Of a stretch of DNA of 27,011 bases, positions 23,694 to 27,011 are shown piece by piece. Both the position numbers and the translations under genes were made by a program. Location of the stretch: the NCBI GenBank assembly GCA_964563885.1, contig CAZLYX010000026.1:1-27011 (forward strand), given 5' to 3'. Source of the stretch: CAZLYX01 sp964563885. Its GTDB lineage: Bacteria; Pseudomonadota; Gammaproteobacteria; Burkholderiales; Neisseriaceae. The notes beneath the pieces are model-generated. The model was not told the DNA's origin. It saw only the letters and a program-made list of their open reading frames with translations, and ran no database searches. Numbering within the stretch: the stretch's first letter is position 1; each line of letters starts with the position of its first letter.

Positions 23694-24623
23694 TTAATCT
23701 GCAATTAGATCAAAATTACTGTCTTTAAATTGAGTGTTGGGTACTTTAACAATCAATGGGTCAACTCGACCAATTGCTTTAATATCTTTGCCTGGATAAT
23801 CTAAACTGTGCAGAAAATGCCTAATACAGTTTAGGCGAGCACGTTTTTTGTCATCTGATTTAATAATCACCCACGGCGAATCACCCGTATGCGTATGAAA
23901 GAACATCGAATTTTTTGCATCAGTATAATCATCCCAACGATCTAGTGATTGAATATCTACTGGTGACAATTTCCAATGTTTTAACGGATCGTCACGACGC
24001 GAAATAAAACGGCGCAACTGCTCTTCTCGGCTCACCGAAAACCAAAATTTAAATAAACTTACGCCGCTGTTAACCAACATACGTTCAAATTCTGGGGCTT
24101 GGCGCATAAACAATAAATAATCGTGTGGCTCACAAAAATTCATCACTCGTTCAACACCAGCACGGTTATACCAAGAGCGGTCAAAAAACACCATTTCGCC
24201 AGCAGTAGGTAGATTTTGAACATAACGCTGGAAATACCATTGGCCTCGCTCAATTTCACTCGGCTTTTCTAAAGCCACTACACGCGCACCACGCGAATTT
24301 AAATGTTCCATAAAGCGCTTAATGGTGCCACCCTTGCCAGCAGCATCTCGTCCTTCAAATAAAGAAACAATTCGTTGGCCAGATTCTTTAACCCAACTTT
24401 GAACTTTCAACAACTCAATTTGCAACTTTCTTTTTTCTTTTTCATATGTTGCACGGCTCATGCGGGTTCGATAAGGATAACTTGCGGGCAATGGAGCAGC
24501 GTTTGAATCTTCTGAGCTCACGGCTCCTTTGTGTTGTAATACTTGTTCAGCAAAAACTTTTAGTTTATCTTTTTCTTCACCTAAATCTACTTGCTCAAAT
24601 GGTTTTAACTGATGGTCTGACAT
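23694..24623 (-). CDS. ppk2: Polyphosphate kinase 2
   Basis: Uses inorganic polyphosphate to phosphorylate nucleotides, or makes polyphosphate, in the cytoplasm. The 309-residue protein has the PPK2 core: Walker A-like FEGRDAAGKGG (GRDAAGKGG at 91-99), ARVVALEKPS, and the conserved DRSWYNRAGVERV (from 148), plus the lid segment RRDDPLKHWKLSPVD. About 50 N-terminal residues are charged and poorly conserved. The one-domain layout with a 50-residue N-terminal extension is typical of class I PPK2, which mostly convert nucleoside diphosphates, but substrate preference cannot be read from the sequence. AGGAG precedes the ATG by 7 bases. It is divergent from pabB across a 240-base gap. Confidence 0.93.
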   Translation of the reverse strand: MSDHQLKPFEQVDLGEEKDKLKVFAEQVLQHKGAVSSEDSNAAPLPASYPYRTRMSRATYEKEKRKLQIELLKVQSWVKESGQRIVSLFEGRDAAGKGGTIKRFMEHLNSRGARVVALEKPSEIERGQWYFQRYVQNLPTAGEMVFFDRSWYNRAGVERVMNFCEPHDYLLFMRQAPEFERMLVNSGVSLFKFWFSVSREEQLRRFISRRDDPLKHWKLSPVDIQSLDRWDDYTDAKNSMFFHTHTGDSPWVIIKSDDKKRARLNCIRHFLHSLDYPGKDIKAIGRVDPLIVKVPNTQFKDSNFDLIAD

Positions 24624-24807
24624 CTAGGCACTCCTTATCTTATCAACATTATTAAATTAAATTTTAATCAACTAATTATATTCCCACTCTAAAATATTTA
24701 TATTAATTAGCATCAAAAATAATGCTAAACATAAATAATGGGATTTTTTTACTTTTCTCTATCATATAAACACATCATTCATCAAATCTTTAAACCCGCT
24801 TATATGT

Positions 24808-24837
24808 TCTACATCTTATAAAGCTATCCGCTATAAT
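24808..24837 (+). promoter_or_regulatory. Candidate sigma-70 promoter of the pabB-pabC gene
   Basis: A perfect TATAAT at 24832-24837, with TCTACA (4 of 6 to TTGACA) at 24808-24813 and an 18-base spacer. Transcription would start about 20 bases before the ATG, leaving a very short leader with no ribosome-binding site; it contains the palindrome AAGCCGGCTT at 24849-24858. Confidence 0.55.
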
Positions 24838-24863
24838 CAACATTTTTCAAGCCGGCTTTTTTT

Positions 24864-26663
24864 ATGTCACTACCTTTTGCTTTTTTTGATGATGCCCGTC
24901 ACGGCAGCGCTGTTTTATACCAAAAATATCAAAAAAGTTGTTTTCTATCTAGCGTTAAATTAGCGCAATTAGACGATGAACTAAGTTGTGGTTGGCAATC
25001 TGGATGGCACGCCGTCATCACAGTAGATTATGAATACGGACATGCGCTACAAACGCTACCTGAAACCACAGCTGGTTATTTGGTTTTGCATTGGTTTGCA
25101 GAGTGTATCGACATTCCAGATGCTGATGCTTGGCTGCAACAACACATGAAACATGAGCCCGCTGGCATCTCTTCACCGCGCCAATCTGTAGAGCACGCTG
25201 ATTATTGTGCAGCGATAGAATCTATCCAAAATGCTATTGCACGCGGTGAAACTTATCAAATTAATTATACCACTCGGCTGCACCTAAATAGTTACGGCGA
25301 CCCGATAAAACTATATAAACGATTACGCCAACCCGTCCCCTATGCCACATTGGCTTATTTGCCCGTTCTGGAAGGCTTGTCGACATGGACTTTATGCTTT
25401 TCACCTGAGCTTTTTTTAGATATCGACCAAAGTGGTTTAATCACCAGCGAGCCGATGAAAGGCACTGCCCCCATTCTCAATGATGGGCAAGATGAAATGC
25501 GTGCTGACACATTACGCAATGATCCTAAAAATCGTGCTGAAAACATCATGATTGTCGACTTATTGCGCAATGATCTGAGCAAAATCACCACTTTAGGTGG
25601 TCTAAAAGTACCCGAGCCTTTTAAAGTGAGTGCTTATGGCAGTGTGTGGCAAATGACTACCGCTATAGAAGCACAAGCTAAGCCAGATACTCGCCCGAGC
25701 GACATTATTCGGGCTACCTTCCCTTGCGGCTCAATCACAGGCGCACCCAAGCGCATGAGTATGCATATTATTTCAACCTTAGAAACGTCTTCACGCGGTC
25801 TTTACACTGGCAGCATAGGCTACCTGAAGCCTTGTAAAACGGGTTTGGGCTTCTATGGCACACTGAATGTGGTTATTCGAACCTTGCAATTACAACAGCA
25901 AGCAGATCATACTTATAATGGAATTTATGGCGTTGGTTCTGGCATTGTTGTAGACAGTGATGCTCAATCAGAATATGAAGAATGTGGTTGGAAAGCTCGC
26001 TTCCTAAGCAACTTGCGCCCAGAGTTTGATTTATTTGAAACGGTGGCTGTATACAATGGCAAAGCTGGCTTATTAGATAAGCATTTGCAAAGGCTTGCAG
26101 CATCGGCATTTGCGCTTAATATTGCCTACCCTGCTGATGCTCTTGTTTTAACACAGGCTTATCTAGCTCAATTGCCGCCCATAGGTCATTATCGTTTTAA
26201 AATCACGTTAAATGCCCAAGGTTTACTCAGCTATAGTGATGCGCCAATTAGTGATTTAAGTACACCACAACTCGTCTTACTTTCAAATGTTACCCTGCCT
26301 AAACATGATTATTTGCGCCGGTTTAAAACCACTTCTCGGCAAATATGGGATCAAGGCTGGCAATCAGCCGAGCAACAGGGTGCGTTTGATAGTTTGTTTT
26401 TCAACCAAGACGGTGTTTTACTGGAAGGTGGGCGCAGCAATGTATTTGTGCGTTTGGCCGACCAATGGCACACACCTGCGCTTGATTTAGATATTTTGAA
26501 CGGTGTGATGCGTCAACAAATTTTATCTCAGCCCCAATTATATCTAAACACCCATCATGTTTATGAAAGCCACTTAAATCGTAATCAACTACTCAACGCA
26601 GATGAAATTAAACTGAGTAACGCCTTGCGAGGCTTAATCCCAGTTGAGTTAATCATCAAATAA
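24864..26663 (+). CDS. pabB: Fused aminodeoxychorismate synthase component I / aminodeoxychorismate lyase (PabB-PabC)
   Basis: A bifunctional 599-residue enzyme making p-aminobenzoate for folate. Residues about 110-380 form the chorismate-binding domain: NYTTRL, SPELFLD, the PMKGT motif whose K199 is characteristic of PabB, NPKNRAENIMIVDLLRNDLS-type core, PFKVSAYGSVWQM and FPCGSITGAPKR (286-297). From about 385 follows a class IV aminotransferase-fold domain (FETVAVYNGK) with the PLP lysine in RRFKTTSR (K488) and EGGRSNVF, the ADC lyase half. It needs a separate PabA glutaminase or free ammonia; none is nearby. Start: the ATG at 24864 has no ribosome-binding site but gives the right N-terminus. 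A DUS at 25817-25828 codes G-Y-L-K, and ACGCTACCTGAA at 25053-25064 is one base off. It is convergent with galU. Confidence 0.94.
   Translation: MSLPFAFFDDARHGSAVLYQKYQKSCFLSSVKLAQLDDELSCGWQSGWHAVITVDYEYGHALQTLPETTAGYLVLHWFAECIDIPDADAWLQQHMKHEPAGISSPRQSVEHADYCAAIESIQNAIARGETYQINYTTRLHLNSYGDPIKLYKRLRQPVPYATLAYLPVLEGLSTWTLCFSPELFLDIDQSGLITSEPMKGTAPILNDGQDEMRADTLRNDPKNRAENIMIVDLLRNDLSKITTLGGLKVPEPFKVSAYGSVWQMTTAIEAQAKPDTRPSDIIRATFPCGSITGAPKRMSMHIISTLETSSRGLYTGSIGYLKPCKTGLGFYGTLNVVIRTLQLQQQADHTYNGIYGVGSGIVVDSDAQSEYEECGWKARFLSNLRPEFDLFETVAVYNGKAGLLDKHLQRLAASAFALNIAYPADALVLTQAYLAQLPPIGHYRFKITLNAQGLLSYSDAPISDLSTPQLVLLSNVTLPKHDYLRRFKTTSRQIWDQGWQSAEQQGAFDSLFFNQDGVLLEGGRSNVFVRLADQWHTPALDLDILNGVMRQQILSQPQLYLNTHHVYESHLNRNQLLNADEIKLSNALRGLIPVELIIK
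25817..25828 (+). repeat. DUS inside the pabB domain
   Basis: Exact AGGCTACCTGAA, in frame as I-G-Y-L-K within the conserved YTGSIGYL segment. The conserved residues already require most of the word, so it may have arisen with little change to the protein. Confidence 0.85.
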
Positions 26664-26718
26664 TCAGTATTAAAAAGGCTACCTGAACATATTCAGGTAG
26701 CCTTTTTAATACTGATTA
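26661..26718. terminator. Extended 27-bp palindromic terminator between pabB and galU
   Basis: Exact uptake words at 26676-26687 and 26692-26703, with a further 15 bases pairing on each side (TAATCAGTATTAAAA and its complement) and a 4-base CATA loop, giving a perfect 27-bp stem. The left arm overlaps the pabB stop codon (TAA at 26661-26663) and the right arm ends 2 bases before the galU stop. It serves both convergent genes. Confidence 0.9.
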
Positions 26719-26719
26719 T

Positions 26720-27011
26720 TTAAATTTTAGCCGCATACGCTTTCACTAAATCACCAAAAGCCGCACCTGTTTCAGGATGCTTTAAGCCATAAGCCAAAGT
26801 CGCTTCTAAATAACCAATTTTACTGCCACAATCGTAACGACGGCCATCAAACGCATAAGCCCAAACCGACTCATATTCCAACAATTTAGCAATGCCATCT
26901 GTTAACTGTATCTCATTACCTGCGCCACGCGGCAAATTGGTGAGCAATTCAAAAATACGCGGAGTAAGAATATAACGACCAACTACCGCTAAATTCGATG
27001 GTGCATCTTCA
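26720..27011 (-). CDS. galU: UTP-glucose-1-phosphate uridylyltransferase, C-terminal part
   Basis: The 3' end of a gene whose start lies beyond the right edge. The 96 visible residues begin EDAPSNLAVVGRYILTP and include RGAGNEIQLTDGIA and FDGRRYDCGSKIGYLEA, all typical of bacterial GalU, which joins UTP and glucose-1-phosphate to make UDP-glucose for envelope and capsule sugars. The frame is open to base 27011, so an internal TTG at 26947 is not a start. The C-terminus VKAYAAKI is at the usual place. Confidence for GalU over related nucleotidyltransferases (GalF, RfbA) is good because of the RGAGNEIQLTD and DCGSK segments. It shares the palindromic terminator with pabB. Confidence 0.93.
   Translation of the reverse strand, partial: EDAPSNLAVVGRYILTPRIFELLTNLPRGAGNEIQLTDGIAKLLEYESVWAYAFDGRRYDCGSKIGYLEATLAYGLKHPETGAAFGDLVKAYAAKI

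Noticed and set aside
1904..26718. Repeated 12-base words as a CRISPR array or transposon ends
   Set aside because: Spacing is irregular, copies are in both orientations, spacers are absent and the words sit in terminators and genes; uptake sequences explain them.

Overview
The window looks like a low-GC member of the Neisseriaceae. The strongest sign is a 12-base word, AGGCTACCTGAA, and its reverse complement. I count 25 exact copies, many as closely spaced inverted pairs just after genes. This matches the Neisseriaceae DNA uptake sequence (DUS) in the dialect first named from Eikenella. The AT-rich base composition does not fit Eikenella itself and would better suit a low-GC relative such as Snodgrassella; that genus is an inference, not something the sequence proves. 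Several proteins (TyrS, KsgA, class I fumarase) also resemble Neisseria homologues as I remember them.

Layout. 1-1872 (+) is the 3' part of a secreted parallel beta-helix protein with C-terminal RTX calcium-binding repeats. 2099-2911 (+) is an unknown membrane-anchored protein. 3180-7437 (all -) holds ychF, a membrane-anchored FMN-dependent glutamate synthase-like protein and tyrS. 7727-9253 (+) is a class I fumarase, convergent with argE (9402-10559, -). 10788-13364 (-) is clpB, with a heat-shock-like promoter. 13698-16601 (-) is a tandem pair of paralogous lipoproteins of unknown function that share the same leader, -10 box and DUS hairpin. 16670-18719 (-) is a polar amino acid ABC ATPase without its permease, then ksgA and a YqaA-type membrane protein. 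18816-22697 is a divergent iron(III) ABC transport locus: fbpA (-), and fbpB and fbpC (+) with overlapping start and stop codons, with Fur-box-like sites between the two arms. 22760-23602 (+) is a short-chain dehydrogenase and 23694-24623 (-) a polyphosphate kinase 2. 24864-26663 (+) is a fused PabB-PabC enzyme for p-aminobenzoate (folate) synthesis. It is convergent with the C-terminal end of galU, which runs off the right edge.

Most of this is conserved chromosomal housekeeping. I see no RNA gene, insertion sequence, prophage, CRISPR array or recognisable defence system. Genes that clearly work together are fbpA/fbpB/fbpC (uptake of ferric iron from the periplasm). The other neighbours appear to be independent units, each closed by a DUS hairpin or a conventional terminator. 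The parts most worth a second look are the local variant of the uptake word (AGGCTAGCTGAA), changed in both arms of a hairpin and also found inside fbpB; the duplicated lipoprotein genes whose leader hairpins carry reverse-complementary loops; and the reuse of uptake words as stop codon, possible promoter element and part of a 27-bp perfect terminator stem.
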